A stretch of DNA of 32,572 nucleotides, from positions 1-32,572 of the IMG/VR virus record IMGVR_UViG_3300042914_001571. One strand, given 5' to 3'. Below are positions 6,180-11,559 of this stretch, piece by piece. The stretch comes from a virus. The first letter of the stretch is position 1. Each line of letters starts with the position of its first letter. The translations under genes were made by a program, and so were the position numbers. Below the pieces are notes generated by a model that saw only the letters and a program-made list of their open reading frames with translations, did not search any database and was not told the origin of the DNA.

Positions 6180-6512
6180 CTACCTGTAGGGGTTGTTGGT
6201 GAGCTTTTTGTATTCTGCTTTGCCGACCTTTTTCTCGTTGCGCTGGTGCAGCTGGCGCTTGGCGGCCTCCATTGCGTACCTGGCCTCAAGCACCCGCCAG
6301 ATGTCGGTGCGGTCATCTTCCCAGGCAATCTGCGTTAGGTCTTTAGAGAGCTCGCCGAAGATCTTGGCTGCCCATTTAATGTCATCAATGACCAAAATTG
6401 GCACATCCAAACGGCAGTTCAAACCACGGCCAACCCGGTTGAAATACTTGGCGACGGTTTTTCGATCCAGATCTTTCATGCCGTCCAGCGGCTTAACAGG
6501 TTGGTAAGTCAT
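6180..6512 (-). CDS. Unknown 110-residue early protein behind an SOS-type box
   Basis: A soluble, basic protein without membrane segment or recognised motif. The C-terminal half is helical and charged (Glu/Arg/Lys-rich, ending KKLTNNPYR). AAGGA lies 8 bases before the ATG. The 46-base gap upstream contains a near-consensus LexA-type box at 6537-6556 and AT-rich sequence that could hold a promoter, so the gene probably has its own damage-regulated promoter. A hairpin after its stop could make it a single-gene unit. Function unknown. Confidence 0.7.
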   Translation of the reverse strand: MTYQPVKPLDGMKDLDRKTVAKYFNRVGRGLNCRLDVPILVIDDIKWAAKIFGELSKDLTQIAWEDDRTDIWRVLEARYAMEAAKRQLHQRNEKKVGKAEYKKLTNNPYR

Positions 6513-6536
6513 TGATTAATATCCTTATAATAAAAA

Positions 6537-6556
6537 TACTGTTTTTATGCACAGTA
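6537..6556. promoter_or_regulatory. LexA-type SOS box
   Basis: TACTGT-N8-ACAGTA, matching all twelve outer positions of the enterobacterial LexA consensus TACTGT-N8-ACAGTA; the symmetry extends one base further on each side (A6536 with T6557). It lies 24 bases upstream of the 110-residue gene on the minus strand. Binding by host LexA is inferred, not shown. Confidence 0.75.
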
Positions 6557-6558
6557 TA

Positions 6559-6780
6559 TCACTCAGCAATATCTCGATCAGCAAACTGCTCGATCAGCCT
6601 GTTTTTTTCGGCTGCAACGCGTTGCTGGCGGCGCTTGGCTGCTTTCCTAAGCAGAACTACAGCAACAAATGGGCCGGTTAAGTACACGCCAAATGCCCAC
6701 TCAAGGCCAATCAAATAAGCCAGGCCGAAATAGCTGGCAAAGAAAGCCAGCACCAGCAACGCTGGTATGAATTTGTCCAT
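6559..6780 (-). CDS. Small two-span membrane protein
   Basis: A 73-residue protein with two hydrophobic segments (about residues 5-23 and 27-45) and a basic, helical C-terminal tail (KAAKRRQQR…) expected in the cytoplasm. Its ATG shares a base with the stop of the recombinase gene (TAATG), with AAGGA 9 bases upstream, so it is co-translated with the recombinase. No family recognised. An early membrane function such as superinfection exclusion would be compatible, but there is no direct evidence. Confidence 0.7.
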   Translation of the reverse strand: MDKFIPALLVLAFFASYFGLAYLIGLEWAFGVYLTGPFVAVVLLRKAAKRRQQRVAAEKNRLIEQFADRDIAE

Positions 6781-7460
6781 TACTTGATCCTTTTCAGCAG
6801 GTTGCTGACCTGGCTGGCACGCCAGTCAGTGTTGCCGCGGGGGGTTTCAACACCGCGAGCGGTCAGTGCTGCGGCGATCTCGCGCAGGGCGCCAGAACCG
6901 GTCTTGCGGATGATGTCTCGCACGACGGGGCCGACGCGCTCTGCATAAGCGTCAGCGTTGGCTTTCAGAACCTTCACGCCCTCGGCGCTGCCGATCTCAG
7001 GCGATGGGCTGCCAAGTTTTTTGCCCTGGCGCTTTAAGGCCTGCAGCGCAGCGCTGGTGCGCTCGCTGATGCGGCGTGCTTCATCTTCGGCAAACACCGC
7101 CACCATTTGCAAATAGACGCGATTAGCGTGCGGTGTGTCAGCGCAGACAAAGCGCACATTGCCGTTCAATAAAGTGCTGATGAACTGAACGTCACGCGCC
7201 AGGCGGTCAAGCTTGGCGACAACCAGCGTGGCTTTCTGTTTACGGGCGAGCTCGAGCGCTGCCTTGAGCATTGGACGGTTCTTGAGGCGCTTGCGGGTGC
7301 CGGACTCAATCTCGGTGAATTCACCAATGACAGACCAGCGGCCTCCATTGAGGTAATTGCGAACCAGCTCTTGCTGTGCTTCAAGGCCAAGGCCGGAGCG
7401 GCCCTGCTTGTCTGTTGATACGCGGTAGTAGGCGACAAATTTGCCAGTGTGCGGTGCCAT
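6780..7460 (-). CDS. Small serine recombinase (resolvase/invertase family)
   Basis: A 226-residue site-specific recombinase. The N-terminal catalytic domain shows YYRVSTDKQ with nucleophile Ser15, the GLGLEAQ helix and VAKLDRLARD (81-90) with the catalytic Arg positions. Residues 95-140 carry the (V/L)CAD…N and ISER-type E-helix region, and the C-terminus (REIAAALTARGVETPRG…VSNLLKR) is a short helix-turn-helix DNA-binding domain. The length fits resolvases and invertases, not large serine integrases. The start at 7460 has AGGAG 7 bases upstream. It is the first gene of the leftward block. Its substrate site is not identified: it could invert, resolve multimers or integrate. Confidence 0.92.
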   Translation of the reverse strand: MAPHTGKFVAYYRVSTDKQGRSGLGLEAQQELVRNYLNGGRWSVIGEFTEIESGTRKRLKNRPMLKAALELARKQKATLVVAKLDRLARDVQFISTLLNGNVRFVCADTPHANRVYLQMVAVFAEDEARRISERTSAALQALKRQGKKLGSPSPEIGSAEGVKVLKANADAYAERVGPVVRDIIRKTGSGALREIAAALTARGVETPRGNTDWRASQVSNLLKRIK

Positions 7461-7487
7461 GTTTCGACTCCTGTTTCTCGGTGGTCG

Positions 7488-7503
7488 CGGTTTGAAGTAA
7501 CCG
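7488..7503. promoter_or_regulatory. Operator-like palindrome at the leftward start site
   Basis: CGGTT, TGAAGT, AACCG. It begins 9 bases downstream of the leftward -10 box, so it would cover the transcription start. Almost the same sequence (CGGTT-TGAAT-AACCG) occurs at 6047-6061. A binding site for the ribbon-helix-helix protein encoded at 7642 is a reasonable guess. Confidence 0.5.
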
Positions 7504-7512
7504 TTCCCGCAA

Positions 7513-7539
7513 TGTATATCGCGGTGAAACACCTGTCAA
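7513..7539 (-). promoter_or_regulatory. Leftward sigma-70-type promoter
   Basis: On the minus strand, a perfect -35 TTGACA (7539-7534) and -10 TATACA (7518-7513), separated by 15 bases (short of the optimal 17). It lies 53 bases upstream of the recombinase start and should drive the leftward early block. Confidence 0.6.
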
Positions 7540-7583
7540 GCATCCAAACGTATCTTTTGCGCACATTGCAGTTATGGCAAGCA

Positions 7584-7610
7584 TTGGCATCGTTTGAATT
7601 TTGGTATACC
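7584..7610 (+). promoter_or_regulatory. Rightward promoter with extended -10
   Basis: TTGGCA (7584-7589), 15 bases, then TATACC (7605-7610) preceded by TGG, an extended -10. A CGTTTGAA half-site (7591-7598), like the arms of nearby palindromes, lies in the spacer. It would start transcription about 25 bases before the regulator gene at 7642. Confidence 0.45.
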
Positions 7611-7641
7611 GTCGCGCAATACTACCTTTTGGAGATTGGAC

Positions 7642-7827
7642 ATGCGTTCGGAATTCAAGCACTTCATGATGCGACTGCGCCCTGAAACACGCGCCCTGCT
7701 CGACCAGGCTGCGCGGGATCAGCGCCGCTCGAGGGCATCCATCGTTGACGAGCTCGTCCACCAGGCACTTAGGGAGCGTTACAGCACCACCGAAAGCCGC
7801 CTGGACAAGCTGCTGAGGTCTGCGTGA
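7642..7827 (+). CDS. Ribbon-helix-helix (Arc/CopG-like) transcription regulator
   Basis: A 61-residue protein with the plan of an Arc/MetJ-type repressor: a short strand (FMMRLRPE, residues 8-15), helix A (TRALLDQAARDQRRS) and helix B (RASIVDELVHQALRERY). Such proteins bind DNA as dimers through the paired strands at short inverted repeats. GGAG lies 7 bases before the ATG. It is the first gene rightward from the divergent control region, so autoregulation and control of the leftward promoter are likely; the palindrome at 7488-7503 is the best candidate operator. A longer upstream frame has no ribosome site. Confidence 0.8.
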   Translation: MRSEFKHFMMRLRPETRALLDQAARDQRRSRASIVDELVHQALRERYSTTESRLDKLLRSA

Positions 7828-8144
7828 ACGGCAGGGGCAAGCGCAACAAGGGGGCCGTGGGAGAGCGCGAGCTCGCCGCCCTGCTCTCTGAGCACTTGGG
7901 TTTTGTGGTCAAGCGCAACCTGGGACAAGCGCGGGACGGGGCAGACGATCTGACGGTCGCCCAGTTCCGCATTGAAGTGAAGCGTCAGGAACGATTACAG
8001 GTGGACAAATGGAGCGAACAGGTCGAGGGCTGCGCGTCACCCGGCGAAGTGCCGGTGCTGATGTACAGGCGCAATGGGCAGCCCTGGCGCGTGTGCCTGC
8101 GCCTCGAGCATTTCATTCCAATGATGCGCGACCAGCTCAAATGA
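7824..8144 (+). CDS. PD-(D/E)XK-type endonuclease, Holliday-resolvase-like
   Basis: A 106-residue protein with the conserved pattern of small archaeal/phage resolvase-type nucleases: GAVGERELAALL (Glu14/Glu16), RDGADD with Asp38-Asp42, and IEVKRQE with Glu51 and Lys53, followed by a helix and strand (PVLMYRRNGQPWRV). A structure-selective nuclease acting on replication or recombination intermediates is likely. The GTG start overlaps the regulator stop (GTGA). The homing or VRR-type alternatives share the same core, so the exact substrate is not certain. Confidence 0.8.
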   Translation: MNGRGKRNKGAVGERELAALLSEHLGFVVKRNLGQARDGADDLTVAQFRIEVKRQERLQVDKWSEQVEGCASPGEVPVLMYRRNGQPWRVCLRLEHFIPMMRDQLK

Positions 8145-8485
8145 ACTGGGATCTCGTCGTCAGGCAGCTGGCAGGCGAGAAAGTGAAGCTCGCTGCCACC
8201 GAAGGCAGGCAGGTCATCCGCGTCGGCCTTGGCCACTACAACAAGGGACAGCAGGAGAAGTCTGAGGTGCGCGAGGCCATCGTGGAGATCCTGACGGACT
8301 TCGGTGCCATGACCACGGTGCAGCTGCACGAGGAGTTGGTCATGCAAGGCCATGCGGTGGGCTACGAGGCGATGTACGGGGTGCTGAAGAAGATGACCAG
8401 GCGAAACCTGCTGAAGATGGAGCGGCAGGCGCGAGCAGATAACAGCGGAAAGGGGATCAACCTGTGGCGAATCGTGGACAAATGA
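8141..8485 (+). CDS. Winged-helix-like small protein
   Basis: A 114-residue protein from an ATG overlapping the previous stop (ATGA). The central part (SEVREAIVEILTDFGAMTTVQLHEELVMQGHAV… GVLKKMTRRNLLKM) has the helix-helix-helix-wing pattern of winged-helix DNA-binding domains, with YEAMYGVLKKMTRRNLL as recognition helix region. A longer in-frame start at 8009 would overlap the nuclease gene and has no support. Probably an early DNA-binding or regulatory protein; no specific family assigned. Confidence 0.75.
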   Translation: MNWDLVVRQLAGEKVKLAATEGRQVIRVGLGHYNKGQQEKSEVREAIVEILTDFGAMTTVQLHEELVMQGHAVGYEAMYGVLKKMTRRNLLKMERQARADNSGKGINLWRIVDK

Positions 8486-8679
8486 AGCTGCGGTCATGGG
8501 TACACAGCACCATCTTGACATCGGCATTGTCGGCCAAGTGGTGCAGCAGCTGCCAGCAGAGCAGATACCGGAAAGACGGTAAATACATCAAGTCATCAGA
8601 TGGTTTGCGCCAGCGTTGGATGTGCAGCTGGTGCGTGGAAAGGAGAAGCAATGCAACCAAAGTTGAAGTTAGCACCTGA
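8482..8679 (+). CDS. Small zinc-ribbon protein (copy 1)
   Basis: A 65-residue protein with two CxxC knuckles, WCSSCQQ (Cys21, Cys24) and MCSWCVERR (Cys48, Cys51), the spacing of a four-cysteine zinc ribbon. ATG overlaps the previous stop (ATGA); a GTG 18 bases earlier is an alternative. A shorter relative with the same C-terminal CxxCVER motif is encoded at 9540-9683. These are probably nucleic-acid- or protein-binding adaptors; the target is unknown. Confidence 0.75.
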   Translation: MKLRSWVHSTILTSALSAKWCSSCQQSRYRKDGKYIKSSDGLRQRWMCSWCVERRSNATKVEVST

Positions 8680-8845
8680 GCAAGTGAAGAAGCCCAAGGA
8701 AAAGGACACCACGCCATCAGTGTGGAACCCGAACTGGAAGTACAAGCCTGGCGGCACCGCAATGGATCTGGCTGAGAAGTTCAAGCGCATCCGCAAGCAG
8801 ATGATCGAGGACGAGCAGGCCAAAAAGATGCGGAGGGTCAAATGA
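8651..8845 (+). CDS. Unknown 64-residue basic protein
   Basis: AGGAG lies 5 bases before the ATG at 8651; the gene overlaps its upstream neighbour by 29 bases. Lys-rich, with a Pro/Trp-rich middle (SVWNPNWKYKPGG) and a charged C-terminal helix (MDLAEKFKRIRKQMIEDEQAKKMRR). No family recognised. It sits in a chain of overlapping early genes. Confidence 0.65.
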   Translation: MQPKLKLAPEQVKKPKEKDTTPSVWNPNWKYKPGGTAMDLAEKFKRIRKQMIEDEQAKKMRRVK

Positions 8846-9060
8846 TCGACAGCCCCCTCGCCTTTCCAAACGGTGCCTATGGCCACCCAGGCATGACCCT
8901 GCGCGATTACTTTGCCGCAGCTGCCCTGCAAGGCATCGTGGCCAAGTACGGCATGCAAGTGCCTGACTTTGACTATCCAGATGAGCCCGATTGCGACGCT
9001 GAGATGGCACGCTGGGCGTATTCGATTGCAGCCGAGATGCTGATAGCGAGGGGCGAATGA
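8842..9060 (+). CDS. Conserved small phage protein, MTLRDYFAAAALQG type
   Basis: A 72-residue protein with the pattern GMTLRDYFAAAALQGI followed by ARWAYSIAAEMLIARGE, a combination common in small proteins of unknown function in many proteobacterial phages and prophages. It is acidic and has no membrane segment. ATG overlaps the previous stop and its own stop overlaps the next start (ATGA on both sides). Function not established. Confidence 0.8.
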   Translation: MIDSPLAFPNGAYGHPGMTLRDYFAAAALQGIVAKYGMQVPDFDYPDEPDCDAEMARWAYSIAAEMLIARGE

Positions 9061-9173
9061 CCAAGGTGCGCAAGTTCTGGCGCTGCTTCTGGCTGTGGAA
9101 GTGCAGCGGCCTCGGTGTCATGGCAGCCATGCGTGCTGCCCGCAGGTATCACAGGCGCTACCTTGGTCTGTGA
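9057..9173 (+). CDS. 38-residue basic Trp/Arg-rich peptide
   Basis: ATG overlaps the previous stop (ATGA). The product is strongly basic and rich in Trp and Arg (VRKFWRCFWLWKC… AARRYHRRYLGL). It fits the gapless chain of early genes and would otherwise leave a hole, which supports it being translated. No function can be assigned. Confidence 0.5.
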   Translation: MTKVRKFWRCFWLWKCSGLGVMAAMRAARRYHRRYLGL

Positions 9174-9420
9174 GTATTGTCCAATCTGCAACCGCAGCCA
9201 TTGGAAGCCGCAGACGGTGGATCTCAATGGCGTGCAGGTTTGCACGCACAGCGAGGCATGGCGGCATGAGTGCGAGGTCAGGTGGGCTCTGCGCCTGCCA
9301 GACAAAGCCAGGAAGCCCCGTATCAGCAAGCTGGATTACCTGAACGGGATCGAAAAAGAGCGCGGCACAGAAGCCCGTACAAAGCTGCGCAACGAGATGG
9401 TGAGGAGGTACAAAAAATGA
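9163..9420 (+). CDS. Small phage protein with CxxC motif
   Basis: About 85 residues from a TTG at 9163 (start uncertain; a GTG at 9115 is in frame but runs through the previous gene). The N-terminus has CEYCPIC, then CTH and HEC, possible metal ligands. The C-terminal part (ECEVRWALRLPDKARKPRISKLDYLNGIEKERG) resembles a small phage family with an RxECEARxVLxLP…YLxxVExxRG pattern. Function unknown. The next small gene has its ribosome site starting at the base after this stop. Confidence 0.65.
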   Translation: MVCEYCPICNRSHWKPQTVDLNGVQVCTHSEAWRHECEVRWALRLPDKARKPRISKLDYLNGIEKERGTEARTKLRNEMVRRYKK

Positions 9421-9432
9421 AAGGAGTCACCA

Positions 9433-9543
9433 ATGGGCAACTACATCATGATCGCGGGAGTGGTAGCGATGCTGTGCGGGATTCTGGTGATGATGGCGGG
9501 CTTTGCAGCGTTCCTGGCGCTGGTCATAGACATCTGGGAGTGA
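9433..9543 (+). CDS. 36-residue single-span membrane peptide
   Basis: ATG at 9433 with AAGGAG (9421-9426) 6 bases upstream, and a TGA overlapping the next gene's GTG (GTGA). The sequence is almost entirely hydrophobic (about residues 4-33) with an acidic end (IDIWE), so a single membrane helix. Good ribosome site and tight packing argue that it is expressed. Function unknown. Confidence 0.6.
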   Translation: MGNYIMIAGVVAMLCGILVMMAGFAAFLALVIDIWE

Positions 9544-9683
9544 GGTTTTGCACCAGCTGTCAGGCCGACAGGGACATAGCAGGCGGCGAGTATCGGCGGC
9601 TCAGGAGCACGGCCAGGTGGGTTTGTCAGTGCTGCGTTGAGCGCAAGACGGTGAGCATTTACAAGTCGCGGGGGACAGCATGA
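9540..9683 (+). CDS. Small zinc-ribbon protein (copy 2)
   Basis: A 47-residue protein from a GTG overlapping the previous stop. FCTSCQAD (Cys4, Cys7) and VCQCCVERK (Cys29, Cys32) form two CxxC knuckles. The layout and the RW(V/M)C..CVER signature match the protein at 8482-8679, suggesting the two are diverged duplicates. Its stop overlaps the next ATG. Role unknown. Confidence 0.65.
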   Translation: MRFCTSCQADRDIAGGEYRRLRSTARWVCQCCVERKTVSIYKSRGTA

Positions 9684-10021
9684 TTACATTGACCAGAGAG
9701 GAAGCGCAGGAGGTTCTGGAAGCCTTTGAAGGCGTATTTGAGGGCGATGACAAGGGCGCGGAGTTTTGGACGGTATACGGCGGCACCTTCGAGGCTGTTT
9801 ATTGCATGAACGCAATGCGCCTGCTTCGCGCCAAGCTGGCCGCATGGACACCTGACGACACGGCGTACAGGCCGGGAGGATTGCCGCAGCCTGAACGCCA
9901 GTGGCAGGGACTGACAGAGCAGGAGCACGCCAATATTGCTGTTGAGGCTGGTTGCGCGTCAGCTGACTGGGTGTTTTATGGCGCGGCAGTAGAACGGGCG
10001 CTGAAGGAAAAAAACAGGTGA
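9680..10021 (+). CDS. Unknown acidic early protein
   Basis: A 113-residue protein. The N-terminal half is helical and acidic; the C-terminal half (WQGLTEQEHANIAVEAGC… FYGAAVERALKEKN) resembles a short module found at the end of many small phage early proteins. ATG overlaps the previous stop and its own TGA overlaps the initiator GTG. Position directly before the initiator gene suggests a replication-linked role, but this is inference. Confidence 0.75.
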   Translation: MITLTREEAQEVLEAFEGVFEGDDKGAEFWTVYGGTFEAVYCMNAMRLLRAKLAAWTPDDTAYRPGGLPQPERQWQGLTEQEHANIAVEAGCASADWVFYGAAVERALKEKNR

Positions 10022-10941
10022 GCGCCCTACCCTCAAACGTCGTGGACTTTAAGCTACCCAAAAAGCCCAAGGTCAGGGAGAAAGAGGAGCAGCCGTTTCA
10101 GAAAAAGTACGCGGTGATCCCTGCTCGAGCAATCCACGACCCTGCCATCACGCACGGGATGCTCAAGGTTTTGCTGGCTCTGTGCAGTTACACCAACCGG
10201 GCTGGCATCACCTGGGTCAGCCAGAAGCGGCTCGCTCAGGATTTCAAGGTCAGTCGGCAGTCGATCACCAGGCAGCTGACAAAGCTCAGAGACTTGGGGT
10301 ACGTCACCATTGCCAGCAAGGGATTCAGGGGCGAGCGGTCAAACACCTTGCAGGTCATTTTCGACCCCAGCGTCACAGCCGAGGATGCCGTGGCCATCAC
10401 CAGCAGCATTGAGGATACAAGGTCGCCAACCATGAAACAGAACGATGCCAAGCTGGCAGCAGACGGACTGCCAGACCTGAGCCCAGAACAGATCCGCGCC
10501 AACAAGATCAGACTGGCTGAAATGTTGTCAGGACTGAACATGAACGGGAACATCAAGCACTCTCAACCAAGACCAATAGGGGAAATCATGGGCAACAAAA
10601 AGACAGTCCATAGGCAACACCAAGAGGTAGCCAATGAACAGCCTCCCATAGGCAACCAAAAAGGCTCTCATAGGCAACCTCATAGGCAACGTCAAGAGGT
10701 TGCCCAGAAGATCGAAGTAGAAGGTAATAGAAGGTTATTTATAAAAATAATTGAAAGAGAATTAAAAGTAACTTTAAACAATGAACTGACAATGAAATTA
10801 ATTGACAGTGGTATAACTGACAATGAGTTATGCGCAACCTGTCAGACGCTGCTGTCAAAACAGCAAGCGGAGGGTCTGGGCATCCCGCAGGGCGAGGAGC
10901 TGCTGCTGGCACTGCTGACCATATCTGCAGACCAGCTGTGA
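10018..10941 (+). CDS. Replication initiator-like protein with winged-helix domain
   Basis: A 307-residue protein whose N-terminal half is a helix-turn-helix/winged-helix domain of the phage replication-initiator type (about residues 30-117: MLKVLLALCSYTNRAG… VSQKRLAQDFKVSRQSITRQLTKLRDLGYV). The middle (about 185-240) is Gln/His/Arg-rich and looks disordered; the DNA coding for it contains five iteron-like repeats. The C-terminal 65 residues are coded by AT-rich DNA. This resembles lambda O, where the origin lies in the initiator gene. No helicase or loader gene is visible in this window, so host DnaB recruitment is inferred. The GTG start overlaps the previous stop (GTGA). Confidence 0.8.
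   Translation: MSALPSNVVDFKLPKKPKVREKEEQPFQKKYAVIPARAIHDPAITHGMLKVLLALCSYTNRAGITWVSQKRLAQDFKVSRQSITRQLTKLRDLGYVTIASKGFRGERSNTLQVIFDPSVTAEDAVAITSSIEDTRSPTMKQNDAKLAADGLPDLSPEQIRANKIRLAEMLSGLNMNGNIKHSQPRPIGEIMGNKKTVHRQHQEVANEQPPIGNQKGSHRQPHRQRQEVAQKIEVEGNRRLFIKIIERELKVTLNNELTMKLIDSGITDNELCATCQTLLSKQQAEGLGIPQGEELLLALLTISADQL
10587..10830 (+). other. Putative replication origin: iterons and AT-rich stretch inside the initiator gene
   Basis: CATAGGCAAC occurs at 10609, 10647, 10669 and 10681, with CATGGGCAAC at 10587 and an inverted GGTTGCC at 10698. Spacings are 22, 38, 22 and 12 bases. The copies fall in two reading frames (read as IGN/MGN or HRQ), so the conservation is at DNA level. A strongly AT-rich segment follows (about 10719-10830), containing a 12-base direct repeat AACTGACAATGA (10784 and 10815). 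This is the layout of an iteron origin with a DNA-unwinding element. Confidence 0.75.
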
Positions 10942-11292
10942 AATGGCGATGCCGTTTCCGCGGGTTCTAAGGTACCTACAAGGCGAGATCATGGGTCGGG
11001 TAATAGGCAGACATGGGTGGACAGGAAAAACGGCTTACAGAGCGTTTAAAGCGGTCTGTCCAAAAACCATACGTCCGTCGGGTATCTGGACAGGCAGGGG
11101 GGTCAAGGGGTGTCTGGTCGGAGCTCGGCCTGGCGCGGGCTGGTTGGACAAACGGTCGCGGTGGCTGGCGGCTGGCAGTCAGTTGCCGAAAGGGCACCTT
11201 TCCCCCCTCCCCCTCGCCTGTGCGTTGCGGGGGCCACACCAAAATTTTTCTGACTATTTGCCCCGATGGGGTTTTTGACTGGAGGTAGCAAG
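10942..11292 (+). other. 351-base gap without a confident gene
   Basis: Two overlapping frames exist here (starting 10943 and 11013), but neither has a good ribosome site or a recognisable protein, and both end in low-complexity Pro/Ser/Arg sequence. The stretch contains four copies of TGGACA (11018, 11055 inverted, 11087, 11145), a pyrimidine-rich tract near 11200-11220, and a weak terminator-like hairpin at 11261-11276. It may be a regulatory or origin-associated region, or encode a small RNA. Confidence 0.5.
11261..11276 (+). terminator. Weak terminator-like hairpin
   Basis: CCCC, GAT, GGGG followed by TTTTT. The stem is only four pairs with a tight loop, so termination would be partial at best. 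It lies 17 bases before the SSB-like gene. Confidence 0.35.
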
Positions 11293-11559
11293 ATGGCATT
11301 TGAGCATCGGCCTGGGCAGGGCAGTTTGTTTGCAAACAAGAAAAAGCGTGAGGGCAAGAAAGATCCTGACCTGGATGGTCGGATCATGTTGCCTGATGGT
11401 CAGCTGCATTGGTTCAAAGCGTGGCGTAAGGAGGATGCGACTGGTCAGGCTTTCTACAGCTGCCAGATTGGTGATGCCTGCTCGATTCAGGTGTCTGCGC
11501 ATAACCAGGCCAAGGCCAATGGGTACCAGCCGCAGAATGACTCTGACATTCCCTTCTGA
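11293..11559 (+). CDS. SSB-like single-stranded DNA-binding protein
   Basis: An 88-residue protein that begins MAFEHRPGQGSLFANKKKREGKKDPD, a beginning shared by small OB-fold-like phage/plasmid proteins, continues with strands suited to an OB fold (GRIMLPDGQLHWFKAWRKED), and ends in DSDIPF. That acidic tip is the hallmark C-terminus by which SSB proteins recruit partner enzymes. GGAGG lies 8 bases before the ATG. It probably coats ssDNA made during replication and recombination. The DNA-binding activity is inferred from the tail and size. Confidence 0.7.
   Translation: MAFEHRPGQGSLFANKKKREGKKDPDLDGRIMLPDGQLHWFKAWRKEDATGQAFYSCQIGDACSIQVSAHNQAKANGYQPQNDSDIPF

Noticed and set aside
10850-10865. 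TGCTGT-CAAA-ACAGCA as a second LexA-type box
   Set aside because: The spacer is four bases instead of eight, and it lies within the initiator coding sequence.
10943-11288. Two overlapping frames (111 and 91 residues) in the gap after the initiator
   Set aside because: No ribosome site, low-complexity Pro/Ser/Arg/Gly sequence, and no recognisable protein pattern; kept as a gap.
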